Below, piece by piece: positions 43,801 to 56,887 of a stretch of 64,000 nucleotides of DNA (its first letter is position 1; each line of letters opens with the position of its first letter). A model generated the notes under the pieces. The model had not been told where the DNA came from. It saw nothing but the letters and a program-made list of their open reading frames with translations, and searched no databases. A program made the position numbers and the translations under genes. The DNA comes from Escarpia spicata (taxonomy: Eukaryota; Annelida; Polychaeta; Sabellida; Siboglinidae): contig OZ023207.1 of the NCBI GenBank assembly GCA_963995525.1, positions 28,268,132-28,332,131 on the forward strand, written 5' to 3'.

Positions 43801-46800
43801 TCCTGTCAACTCTCCACACAAGCCATGTTAGATACTAAGACAGTGTGACTGCTGTATGGCTAAAGGGATTCAGTGGTCCTTTGAAGCCAGTTCTCCTGTC
43901 AACTGTCCACACAAGCCTTGTTAGATACTGGGACAGTGTGACCGTTGTATGGCTAAAGGGATTCAGTGGTCCTTCGAAGCCAGTTCACCTGTCAACTGTC
44001 CACACAAGCCTTGTTAGATACCGGGACAGTGTGTGAGTGCTGTATGGCTAAAGGGATTCAGTGGTCCTTTGAAGCCAGTTCTCCTGCCAACTGTCCACAC
44101 AAGCCTTGTTAGATACCGGGACAGTGTGACTGCTGTATGGCTAAAGGGATTCAGTGGTCCTTTGAAGCCAGTTCTCCTGTCAACTGTCCACACAAGCCTT
44201 GTTAGATACTGAGAGAGTGTGACTGCTGTATGGCTAAAGGGATTCAGTGGTCCTTTGAAGTCAGTTCTCCTGTCAATTGTCCACATAAGCCTTGTTAGAT
44301 ACTGAGACAGTGTGACTCCTGTATGGCTAAAGGGATTCAGTTGTCCTTTGAAGCCAGTTCTCCTGCCAACTGTCCACACAAGCCTTGTTAGATACCGGGA
44401 CAGTGTGACAGCTGTATGGCTAAAGGGATTCTGTGGTCCTTTGTAGCCATTTCTCCTGCCAACTGTCCACACAAGTCTTGTTAGATACTGGGACAGTGTG
44501 ACTGCTGTATGGTTAAAGGGATTCAGTGGTCCTTTGAAGCCAGTTCTCCTGTCAACTGTCCATACAAACCTTTTTAGATACCGGGACAGTGTGACTGCTG
44601 TATGGTTAAAGGGATTCAGTGGTCCTTTGAAGTCAGTTCTCCTGCCAACTGTCCACACAAGCCTTGTTAGATACTGGGACAGTGTGACTGCTGTATGGCT
44701 AAAGGGATTCAGTGGTCCTTTGAAGCCAGTTCTCCTGCCAACTGTCCACACAAGCCTTGTTAGATACTGGGACAGTGTGACTGCTGTATGGGTAAAGGGA
44801 TTCAGTGGTCCTTTGAAGCCAGTTCTCCTGCCAACTGTCCACACAAGCCTTGTTAGATACTGGGACAGTGTGACTGCTGTATGGCTAAAGGGATTCAGTG
44901 GTCCTTTGAAGCCAGTTCTCCTGCCAACTGTCCACACAAGCCTTGTTAGATACTGAGACAGTGTGACTGCTGAATGGCTAAAGGGATTCAGTGGTCCTTT
45001 GAAGCCAGTTCTCCTGTCAACTGTCCACACAAGCCTTGTTAGATACTGAGACAGTGTGACTGCTGTATGGCTAAAGGGATTCAGTGGTCCTTTGAAGTCA
45101 GTTCTCCTGTCAATTGTCCACATAAGCCTTGTTAGATACTGAGACAGTGTGACTGCTGTATGGCTAAAGGGATTCAGTGGTCCTTTGAAGCCAGTTCTCC
45201 TGTCAACTGTCCACACAAGCCTTGTTAGATACCGGGACAGTGTGACAGCTGTATGGCTAAAGGGATTCAGTGGTCCTTTGTAGCCATTTCTCCTGCCAAC
45301 TGTCCACACAAGCCTTGGTAGATACTGGGACAGTGTGACTGCTGTATGGTTAAAGGGATTCAGTGGTCCTTTGAAGCCAGTTCTCCTGTCAACTGTCCAC
45401 ACAAGCCTTGTTAGATACCGGGAGAGTGTGACTGCTGTATGGCTAAAGGGAGTCAGTGGTCCTTCGAAGCCAGTTCACCTGTCAACTGTCCACACAAGCC
45501 TTGTTAGATACCGGGACAGTGTGACTGCTGTATGGCTAAAGGGATTCAGTGGTCCTTTGAAGCCAGTTCTCCTGTCAACTGTTCACACCAGCCTTGTTAG
45601 ATACCGGGACAGTGTGACTGCTGTATGGCTAAAGGATTCAGTGGTCCTTTGAAGCCAGTTCTCCTGTCAACTGTCCACACAAGCCTTATTAGATACCGGG
45701 ACAGTGTGACTGCTGTATGGCTAAAGGGATTCAGTGGTCCTTTGAAGCCAATTCTCCTGTCAACTGTCCACACAAGCCTTGTTAGATACCGGGACAGTAT
45801 GACTGCTGTATGGCTAAAGGGATTCAGTGGTCCTTTGAAGCCAGTTCTCCTGTCAACTGTCCACACAAGCCTTGTTAGATACTGAGACAGTGTGACTGCT
45901 GTATGGCTAAAGGGATTGAGTGTTCCTTTGAAGTTAGTTCTCCTGTCAATTGTCCACATAAGCCTTGTTAGATACTGAGACAGTGTGACTGCTGTATGGC
46001 TAAAGGGATTCAGTGGTCCTTTGAAGCCAGTTCTCCTGCCAACTGTCCACACAAGCCTTGTCAGATACCGGGACAGTGTGACAGCTGTATGGCTAAAGGG
46101 ATTCAGTGGTCCTTTGAAGCCAGTTCTCCTGCCAACTGTCCACACAAGCCTTGTTAGATACTGGGACAGTGTGACTGCTGTATGGCTAAAGGGTTTCAGT
46201 GGTCCTTTGAAGTCAGTTCTCCTGTCAACTCTCCACACAAGCCATGTTAGATACTAAGACAGTGTGACTGCTGTATGGCTAAAGGGATTCAGTGGTCCTT
46301 TGAAGCCAGTTCTCCTGTCAACTGTCCACACAAGCCTTGTTAGATACTGGGACAGTGTGACCGCTGTATGGCTAAAGGGATTCAGTGGTCCTTCGAAGCC
46401 AGTTCACCTGTCAACTGTCCACACAAGCCTTGTTAGATACCGGGACAGTGTGTGAGTGCTGTATGGCTAAAGGGATTCAGTGGTCCTTTGAAGCCAGTTC
46501 TCCTGCCAACTGTCCACACAAGCCTTGTTAGATACCGGGACAGTGTGACTGCTGTATGGCTAAAGGGATTCAGTGGTCCTTTGAAGCCAGTTCTCCTGTC
46601 AACTGTCCACACAAGCCTTGTTAGATACTGAGACAGTGTGACTGCTGTATGGCTAAAGGGATTCAGTTGTCCTTTGAAGCCAGTTCTCCTGCCAACTGTC
46701 CACACAAGCCTTGTTAGATACCGGGACAGTGTGACTGCTGTATGGCTAAAGGGATTCAGTGGTCCTTTCAAGCCAGTTCTCCTGCCAACTCTCCACACAA

Positions 46801-49800
46801 GCCTTGTTAGATGCTGGGACAGTGTGACTGATGTATGGTTAAAGGGATTCAGTGGTCCTTTGAAGCCAGTTCTCCTGCCAACTGTCCACACAAGCCTTGC
46901 TAGATACTGGGACAGTGTGACTGCTGTGTGGTTAAAGTGATTCAGTGGTCCTTTGAAGCCAGTTCTCCTGTCAACTGTCCACATAAGTCTTGTTAGATGC
47001 TGGGACAGTGTGAATACTGTATGGCTAAAGGGATTCAGTGGTCCTTTGAAGCCAGTTCTCCTGCCAACTGTCCACACAAGCCTTGTTAGATACTGGGAGA
47101 GTGTGACAGCTGTATGGCTAAAGGGATTCAGTGGTCCTTTGAAGCCAGTTCTCATGCCAACTGTCCACACAAGCCTTGTTAGATACTGGGACAGTGTGAC
47201 TGCTGTATGGCTAAAGGGATTCAGTGGTCCTTTTAAGTCAGTTCTCCTGCCAACTGTCCACACAAGCCTTGTTAGTTACTGGGAGAGTGTGACTGCTGTA
47301 TGGCTAAAGGGATTCAGTGGTCCTTTGAAGTCAGTTCTCCTGTCAACTGTCCACACAAGCCTTGTTAGATACTGGGACAGTGTGACTGCTGTATGGCTAA
47401 AGGAATTCAGTGGTCCTTTGAAGCCAGTTCTCCTGTCAACTCTCCACACAAGCCTTGTTAGATACCGGGAGAGTGTGACTGCTGTATGGCTAAAGGGAGT
47501 CAGTGGTCCTTCGAAGCCAGTTCACCTGTCAACTGTCCACACAAGCCTTGTTAGATACCGGGACAGTGTGACTGCTGTATGGCTAAAGGGATTCAGTGGT
47601 CCTTTGAAGCCAGTTCTCCTGTCAACTGTTCACACCAGCCTTGTTAGATACCGGGACAGTGTGACTGCTGTATGGCTAAAGGATTCAGTGGTCCTTTGAA
47701 GCCAGTTCTCCTGTCAACTGTCCACACAAGCCTTATTAGATACCGGGACAGTGTGACTGCTGTATGGCTAAAGGGATTCAGTGGTCCTTTGAAGCCAGTT
47801 CTCCTGTCAACTGTCCACACAAGCCTTGTTAGATACCGGGACAGTATGACTGCTGTATGGCTAAAGGGATTCAGTGGCCCTTTGAAGCCAGTTCTCCTGT
47901 CAACTGTCCACACAAGCCTTGTTAGATACTGAGACAGTGTGACTGCTGTATGGCTAAAGGGATTGAGTGGTCCTTTGAAGTTAGTTCTCCTGTCAATTGT
48001 CCACATAAGCCTTGTTAGATACTGAGACAGTGTGACTGCTGTATGGCTAAAGGGATTCAGTGGTCCTTTGAAGCCAGTTCTCCTGCCAACTGTCCACACA
48101 AGCCTTGTCAGATACCGGGACAGTGTGACAGCTGTATGGCTAAAGGGATTCAGTGGTCCTTTGAAGCCAGTTCTCCTGCCAACTGTCCACACAAGCCTTG
48201 TTAGATACTGGGACAGTGTGACTGCTGTATGGCTAAAGGGTTTCAGTGGTCCTTTGAAGTCAGTTCTCCTGTCAACTCTCCACACAAGCCATGTTAGATA
48301 CTAAGACAGTGTGACTGCTGTATGGCTAAAGGGATTCAGTGGTCCTTTGAAGCCAGTTCTCCTGTCAACTGTCCACACAAGCCTTGTTAGATACTGGGAC
48401 AGTGTGACCGTTGTATGGCTAAAGGGATTCAGTGGTCCTTCGAAGCCAGTTCACCTGTCAACTGTCCACACAAGCCTTGTTAGATACCGGGACAGTGTGT
48501 GAGTGCTGTATGGCTAAAGGGATTCAGTGGTCCTTTGAAGCCAGTTCTCCTGCCAACTGTCCACACAAGCCTTGTTAGATACCGGGACAGTGTGACTGCT
48601 GTATGGCTAAAGGGATTCAGTGGTCCTTTGAAGCCAGTTCTCCTGTCAACTGTCCACACAAGCCTTGTTAGATACTGAGAGAGTGTGACTGCTGTATGGC
48701 TAAAGGGATTCAGTGGTCCTTTGAAGTCAGTTCTCCTGTCAATTGTCCACATAAGCCTTGTTAGATACTGAGACAGTGTGACTCCTGTATGGCTAAAGGG
48801 ATTCAGTTGTCCTTTGAAGCCAGTTCTCCTGCCAACTGTCCACACAAGCCTTGTTAGATACCGGGACAGTGTGACAGCTGTATGGCTAAAGGGATTCTGT
48901 GGTCCTTTGTAGCCATTTCTCCTGCCAACTGTCCACACAAGTCTTGTTAGATACTGGGACAGTGTGACTGCTGTATGGTTAAAGGGATTCAGTGGTCCTT
49001 TGAAGCCAGTTCTCCTGTCAACTGTCCATACAAACCTTTTTAGATACCGGGACAGTGTGACTGCTGTATGGTTAAAGGGATTCAGTGGTCCTTTGAAGTC
49101 AGTTCTCCTGCCAACTGTCCACACAAGCCTTGTTAGATACTGGGACAGTGTGACTGCTGTATGGCTAAAGGGATTCAGTGGTCCTTTGAAGCCAGTTCTC
49201 CTGCCAACTGTCCACACAAGCCTTGTTAGATACTGGGACAGTGTGACTGCTGTATGGGTAAAGGGATTCAGTGGTCCTTTGAAGCCAGTTCTCCTGCCAA
49301 CTGTCCACACAAGCCTTGTTAGATACTGGGACAGTGTGACTGCTGTATGGCTAAAGGGATTCAGTGGTCCTTTGAAGCCAGTTCTCCTGCCAACTGTCCA
49401 CACAAGCCTTGTTAGATACTGAGACAGTGTGACTGCTGAATGGCTAAAGGGATTCAGTGGTCCTTTGAAGCCAGTTCTCCTGTCAACTGTCCACACAAGC
49501 CTTGTTAGATACTGAGACAGTGTGACTGCTGTATGGCTAAAGGGATTCAGTGGTCCTTTGAAGTCAGTTCTCCTGTCAATTGTCCACATAAGCCTTGTTA
49601 GATACTGAGACAGTGTGACTGCTGTATGGCTAAAGGGATTCAGTGGTCCTTTGAAGCCAGTTCTCCTGTCAACTGTCCACACAAGCCTTGTTAGATACCG
49701 GGACAGTGTGACAGCTGTATGGCTAAAGGGATTCAGTGGTCCTTTGTAGCCATTTCTCCTGCCAACTGTCCACACAAGCCTTGGTAGATACTGGGAGAGT

Positions 49801-49882
49801 GTGACTGCTGTATGGTTAAAGGGATTCAGTGGTCCTTTGAAGCCAGTTCTCCTGTCAACTGTCCACACAAGCCTTGTTAGAT
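40882..49882 (+). repeat. Tandem duplication in the satellite, offset 4466 bp (48 monomers + 2 bp)
   Basis: About 40882-45417 recurs at about 45348-49882. Shared private variants 4466 bp apart include GTTCTCATGCCAAC (about 42684/47150), GTGACCGTTGTATGG (about 43939/48405), TACTGAGAGAGTGTG, GTGACTCCTGTATGG and GGGATTCTGTGG (about 44426/48892). The junction lies near the GGTTAAAG monomer at 45340-45420. Confidence 0.9.
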
Positions 49883-52800
49883 GCTGGGACAGTGTGACTG
49901 ATGTATGGTTAAAGGGATTCAGTGGTCCTTTGAAGTCAGTTCTCCTGTCAACTCTCCACACAAGCCATGTTAGATACTAAGACAGTGTGACTGCTGTATG
50001 GCTAAAGGGATTCAGTGGTCCTTTGAAGCCAGTTCTCCTGTCAACTGTCCACACAAGCCTTGTTAGATACTGGGACAGTGTGACCGCTGTATGGCTAAAG
50101 GGATTCAGTGGTCCTTCGAAGCCAGTTCACCTGTCAACTGTCCACACAAGCCTTGTTAGATACCGGGACAGTGTGTGAGTGCTGTATGGCTAAAGGGATT
50201 CAGTGGTCCTTTGAAGCCAGTTCTCCTGCCAACTGTCCACACAAGCCTTGTTAGATACCGGGACAGTGTGACTGCTGTATGGCTAAAGGGATTCAGTGGT
50301 CCTTTGAAGCCAGTTCTCCTGTCAACTGTCCACACAAGCCTTGTTAGATACTGAGACAGTGTGACTGCTGTATGGCTAAAGGGATTCAGTTGTCCTTTGA
50401 AGCCAGTTCTCCTGCCAACTGTCCACACAAGCCTTGTTAGATACCGGGACAGTGTGACTGCTGTATGGCTAAAGGGATTCAGTGGTCCTTTCAAGCCAGT
50501 TCTCCTGCCAACTCTCCACACAAGCCTTGTTAGATGCTGGGACAGTGTGACTGATGTATGGTTAAAGGGATTCAGTGGTCCTTTGAAGCCAGTTCTCCTG
50601 CCAACTGTCCACACAAGCCTTGCTAGATACTGGGACAGTGTGACTGCTGTGTGGTTAAAGTGATTCAGTGGTCCTTTGAAGCCAGTTCTCCTGTCAACTG
50701 TCCACATAAGTCTTGTTAGATGCTGGGACAGTGTGAATACTGTATGGCTAAAGGGATTCAGTGGTCCTTTGAAGCCAGTTCTCCTGCCAACTGTCCACAC
50801 AAGCCTTGTTAGATACTGGGAGAGTGTGACAGCTGTATGGCTAAAGGGATTCAGTGGTCCTTTGAAGCCAGTTCTCATGCCAACTGTCCACACAAGCCTT
50901 GTTAGATACTGGGACAGTGTGACTGCTGTATGGCTAAAGGGATTCAGTGGTCCTTTTAAGTCAGTTCTCCTGCCAACTGTCCACACAAGCCTTGTTAGTT
51001 ACTGGGAGAGTGTGACTGCTGTATGGCTAAAGGGATTCAGTGGTCCTTTGAAGTCAGTTCTCCTGTCAACTGTCCACACAAGCCTTGTTAGATACTGGGA
51101 CAGTGTGACTGCTGTATGGCTAAAGGAATTCAGTGGTCCTTTGAAGCCAGTTCTCCTGTCAACTCTCCACACAAGCCTTGTTAGATACCGGGAGAGTGTG
51201 ACTGCTGTATGGCTAAAGGGAGTCAGTGGTCCTTCGAAGCCAGTTCACCTGTCAACTGTCCACACAAGCCTTGTTAGATACCGGGACAGTGTGACTGCTG
51301 TATGGCTAAAGGGATTCAGTGGTCCTTTGAAGCCAGTTCTCCTGTCAACTGTTCACACCAGCCTTGTTAGATACCGGGACAGTGTGACTGCTGTATGGCT
51401 AAAGGATTCAGTGGTCCTTTGAAGCCAGTTCTCCTGTCAACTGTCCACACAAGCCTTATTAGATACCGGGACAGTGTGACTGCTGTATGGTTAAAGGGAT
51501 TCAGTGGTCCTTTGAAGCCAGTTCTCCTGTCAACTGTCCACACAAGCCTTGTTAGATGCTGGGACAGTGTGACTGATGTATGGTTAAAGGGATTCAGTGG
51601 TCCTTTGAAGTCAGTTCTCCTGTCAACTCTCCACACAAGCCATGTTAGATACTAAGACAGTGTGACTGCTGTATGGCTAAAGGGATTCAGTGGTCCTTTG
51701 AAGCCAGTTCTCCTGTCAACTGTCCACACAAGCCTTGTTAGATACTGGGACAGTGTGACCGCTGTATGGCTAAAGGGATTCAGTGGTCCTTCGAAGCCAG
51801 TTCACCTGTCAACTGTCCACACAAGCCTTGTTAGATACCGGGACAGTGTGTGAGTGCTGTATGGCTAAAGGGATTCAGTGGTCCTTTGAAGCCAGTTCTC
51901 CTGCCAACTGTCCACACAAGCCTTGTTAGATACCGGGACAGTGTGACTGCTGTATGGCTAAAGGGATTCAGTGGTCCTTTGAAGCCAGTTCTCCTGTCAA
52001 CTGTCCACACAAGCCTTGTTAGATACTGAGACAGTGTGACTGCTGTATGGCTAAAGGGATTCAGTTGTCCTTTGAAGCCAGTTCTCCTGCCAACTGTCCA
52101 CACAAGCCTTGTTAGATACCGGGACAGTGTGACTGCTGTATGGCTAAAGGGATTCAGTGGTCCTTTCAAGCCAGTTCTCCTGCCAACTCTCCACACAAGC
52201 CTTGTTAGATGCTGGGACAGTGTGACTGATGTATGGTTAAAGGGATTCAGTGGTCCTTTGAAGCCAGTTCTCCTGCCAACTGTCCACACAAGCCTTGCTA
52301 GATACTGGGACAGTGTGACTGCTGTGTGGTTAAAGTGATTCAGTGGTCCTTTGAAGCCAGTTCTCCTGTCAACTGTCCACATAAGTCTTGTTAGATGCTG
52401 GGACAGTGTGAATACTGTATGGCTAAAGGGATTCAGTGGTCCTTTGAAGCCAGTTCTCCTGCCAACTGTCCACACAAGCCTTGTTAGATACTGGGAGAGT
52501 GTGACAGCTGTATGGCTAAAGGGATTCAGTGGTCCTTTGAAGCCAGTTCTCATGCCAACTGTCCACACAAGCCTTGTTAGATACTGGGACAGTGTGACTG
52601 CTGTATGGCTAAAGGGATTCAGTGGTCCTTTTAAGTCAGTTCTCCTGCCAACTGTCCACACAAGCCTTGTTAGTTACTGGGAGAGTGTGACTGCTGTATG
52701 GCTAAAGGGATTCAGTGGTCCTTTGAAGTCAGTTCTCCTGTCAACTGTCCACACAAGCCTTGTTAGATACTGGGACAGTGTGACTGCTGTATGGCTAAAG

Positions 52801-55800
52801 GAATTCAGTGGTCCTTTGAAGCCAGTTCTCCTGTCAACTCTCCACACAAGCCTTGTTAGATACCGGGAGAGTGTGACTGCTGTATGGCTAAAGGGAGTCA
52901 GTGGTCCTTCGAAGCCAGTTCACCTGTCAACTGTCCACACAAGCCTTGTTAGATACCGGGACAGTGTGACTGCTGTATGGCTAAAGGGATTCAGTGGTCC
53001 TTTGAAGCCAGTTCTCCTGTCAACTGTTCACACCAGCCTTGTTAGATACCGGGACAGTGTGACTGCTGTATGGCTAAAGGATTCAGTGGTCCTTTGAAGC
53101 CAGTTCTCCTGTCAACTGTCCACACAAGCCTTATTAGATACCGGGACAGTGTGACTGCTGTATGGCTAAAGGGATTCAGTGGTCCTTTGAAGCCAGTTCT
53201 CCTGTCAACTGTCCACACAAGCCTTGTTAGATACCGGGACAGTATGACTGCTGTATGGCTAAAGGGATTCAGTGGCCCTTTGAAGCCAGTTCTCCTGTCA
53301 ACTGTCCACACAAGCCTTGTTAGATACTGAGACAGTGTGACTGCTGTATGGCTAAAGGGATTGAGTGGTCCTTTGAAGTTAGTTCTCCTGTCAATTGTCC
53401 ACATAAGCCTTGTTAGATACTGAGACAGTGTGACTGCTGTATGGCTAAAGGGATTCAGTGGTCCTTTGAAGCCAGTTCTCCTGCCAACTGTCCACACAAG
53501 CCTTGTCAGATACCGGGACAGTGTGACAGCTGTATGGCTAAAGGGATTCAGTGGTCCTTTGAAGCCAGTTCTCCTGCCAACTGTCCACACAAGCCTTGTT
53601 AGATACTGGGACAGTGTGACTGCTGTATGGCTAAAGGGTTTCAGTGGTCCTTTGAAGTCAGTTCTCCTGTCAACTCTCCACACAAGCCATGTTAGATACT
53701 AAGACAGTGTGACTGCTGTATGGCTAAAGGGATTCAGTGGTCCTTTGAAGCCAGTTCTCCTGTCAACTGTCCACACAAGCCTTGTTAGATACTGGGACAG
53801 TGTGACCGTTGTATGGCTAAAGGGATTCAGTGGTCCTTCGAAGCCAGTTCACCTGTCAACTGTCCACACAAGCCTTGTTAGATACCGGGACAGTGTGTGA
53901 GTGCTGTATGGCTAAAGGGATTCAGTGGTCCTTTGAAGCCAGTTCTCCTGCCAACTGTCCACACAAGCCTTGTTAGATACCGGGACAGTGTGACTGCTGT
54001 ATGGCTAAAGGGATTCAGTGGTCCTTTGAAGCCAGTTCTCCTGTCAACTGTCCACACAAGCCTTGTTAGATACTGAGAGAGTGTGACTGCTGTATGGCTA
54101 AAGGGATTCAGTGGTCCTTTGAAGTCAGTTCTCCTGTCAATTGTCCACATAAGCCTTGTTAGATACTGAGACAGTGTGACTCCTGTATGGCTAAAGGGAT
54201 TCAGTTGTCCTTTGAAGCCAGTTCTCCTGCCAACTGTCCACACAAGCCTTGTTAGATACCGGGACAGTGTGACAGCTGTATGGCTAAAGGGATTCTGTGG
54301 TCCTTTGTAGCCATTTCTCCTGCCAACTGTCCACACAAGTCTTGTTAGATACTGGGACAGTGTGACTGCTGTATGGTTAAAGGGATTCAGTGGTCCTTTG
54401 AAGCCAGTTCTCCTGTCAACTGTCCATACAAACCTTTTTAGATACCGGGACAGTGTGACTGCTGTATGGTTAAAGGGATTCAGTGGTCCTTTGAAGTCAG
54501 TTCTCCTGCCAACTGTCCACACAAGCCTTGTTAGATACTGGGACAGTGTGACTGCTGTATGGCTAAAGGGATTCAGTGGTCCTTTGAAGCCAGTTCTCCT
54601 GCCAACTGTCCACACAAGCCTTGTTAGATACTGGGACAGTGTGACTGCTGTATGGGTAAAGGGATTCAGTGGTCCTTTGAAGCCAGTTCTCCTGCCAACT
54701 GTCCACACAAGCCTTGTTAGATACTGGGACAGTGTGACTGCTGTATGGCTAAAGGGATTCAGTGGTCCTTTGAAGCCAGTTCTCCTGCCAACTGTCCACA
54801 CAAGCCTTGTTAGATACTGAGACAGTGTGACTGCTGAATGGCTAAAGGGATTCAGTGGTCCTTTGAAGCCAGTTCTCCTGTCAACTGTCCACACAAGCCT
54901 TGTTAGATACTGAGACAGTGTGACTGCTGTATGGCTAAAGGGATTCAGTGGTCCTTTGAAGTCAGTTCTCCTGTCAATTGTCCACATAAGCCTTGTTAGA
55001 TACTGAGACAGTGTGACTGCTGTATGGCTAAAGGGATTCAGTGGTCCTTTGAAGCCAGTTCTCCTGTCAACTGTCCACACAAGCCTTGTTAGATACCGGG
55101 ACAGTGTGACAGCTGTATGGCTAAAGGGATTCAGTGGTCCTTTGTAGCCATTTCTCCTGCCAACTGTCCACACAAGCCTTGGTAGATACTGGGAGAGTGT
55201 GACTGCTGTATGGTTAAAGGGATTCAGTGGTCCTTTGAAGCCAGTTCTCCTGTCAACTGTCCACACAAGCCTTGTTAGATGCTGGGACAGTGTGACTGAT
55301 GTATGGTTAAAGGGATTCAGTGGTCCTTTGAAGTCAGTTCTCCTGTCAACTCTCCACACAAGCCATGTTAGATACTAAGACAGTGTGACTGCTGTATGGC
55401 TAAAGGGATTCAGTGGTCCTTTGAAGCCAGTTCTCCTGTCAACTGTCCACACAAGCCTTGTTAGATACTGGGACAGTGTGACCGCTGTATGGCTAAAGGG
55501 ATTCAGTGGTCCTTCGAAGCCAGTTCACCTGTCAACTGTCCACACAAGCCTTGTTAGATACCGGGACAGTGTGTGAGTGCTGTATGGCTAAAGGGATTCA
55601 GTGGTCCTTTGAAGCCAGTTCTCCTGCCAACTGTCCACACAAGCCTTGTTAGATACCGGGACAGTGTGACTGCTGTATGGCTAAAGGGATTCAGTGGTCC
55701 TTTGAAGCCAGTTCTCCTGTCAACTGTCCACACAAGCCTTGTTAGATACTGAGACAGTGTGACTGCTGTATGGCTAAAGGGATTCAGTTGTCCTTTGAAG

Positions 55801-56887
55801 CCAGTTCTCCTGCCAACTGTCCACACAAGCCTTGTTAGATACCGGGACAGTGTGACTGCTGTATGGCTAAAGGGATTCAGTGGTCCTTTCAAGCCAGTTC
55901 TCCTGCCAACTCTCCACACAAGCCTTGTTAGATGCTGGGACAGTGTGACTGATGTATGGTTAAAGGGATTCAGTGGTCCTTTGAAGCCAGTTCTCCTGCC
56001 AACTGTCCACACAAGCCTTGCTAGATACTGGGACAGTGTGACTGCTGTGTGGTTAAAGTGATTCAGTGGTCCTTTGAAGCCAGTTCTCCTGTCAACTGTC
56101 CACATAAGTCTTGTTAGATGCTGGGACAGTGTGAATACTGTATGGCTAAAGGGATTCAGTGGTCCTTTGAAGCCAGTTCTCCTGCCAACTGTCCACACAA
56201 GCCTTGTTAGATACTGGGAGAGTGTGACAGCTGTATGGCTAAAGGGATTCAGTGGTCCTTTGAAGCCAGTTCTCATGCCAACTGTCCACACAAGCCTTGT
56301 TAGATACTGGGACAGTGTGACTGCTGTATGGCTAAAGGGATTCAGTGGTCCTTTTAAGTCAGTTCTCCTGCCAACTGTCCACACAAGCCTTGTTAGTTAC
56401 TGGGAGAGTGTGACTGCTGTATGGCTAAAGGGATTCAGTGGTCCTTTGAAGTCAGTTCTCCTGTCAACTGTCCACACAAGCCTTGTTAGATACTGGGACA
56501 GTGTGACTGCTGTATGGCTAAAGGGATTCAGTGGTCCTTTGAAGCCAGTTCTCCTGTCAACTCTCCACACAAGCCTTGTTAGATACCGGGAGAGTGTGAC
56601 TGCTGTATGGCTAAAGGGAGTCAGTGGTCCTTCGAAGCCAGTTCACCTGTCAACTGTCCACACAAGCCTTGTTAGATACCGGGACAGTGTGACTGCTGTA
56701 TGGCTAAAGGGATTCAGTGGTCCTTTGAAGCCAGTTCTCCTGTCAACTGTTCACACCAGCCTTGTTAGATACCGGGACAGTGTGACTGCTGTATGGCTAA
56801 AGGATTCAGTGGTCCTTTGAAGCCAGTTCTCCTGTCAACTGTCCACACAAGCCTTATTAGATACCGGGACAGTGTGACTGCTGTATG
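46198..56887 (+). repeat. Tandem duplication in the satellite, offset 5398 bp (58 monomers + 4 bp)
   Basis: About 46198-51489 is repeated at about 51596-56887 and overlaps the 4466-bp duplication, so the two events are nested. The variants CATGCCAAC, ACCGTTG, GACTCCTG and ATTCTGTGG keep the 5398-bp spacing. A smaller internal repeat is also seen: about 49921-51489 and 51596-53164 are 1675 bp apart (18 monomers + 1). Confidence 0.88.
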
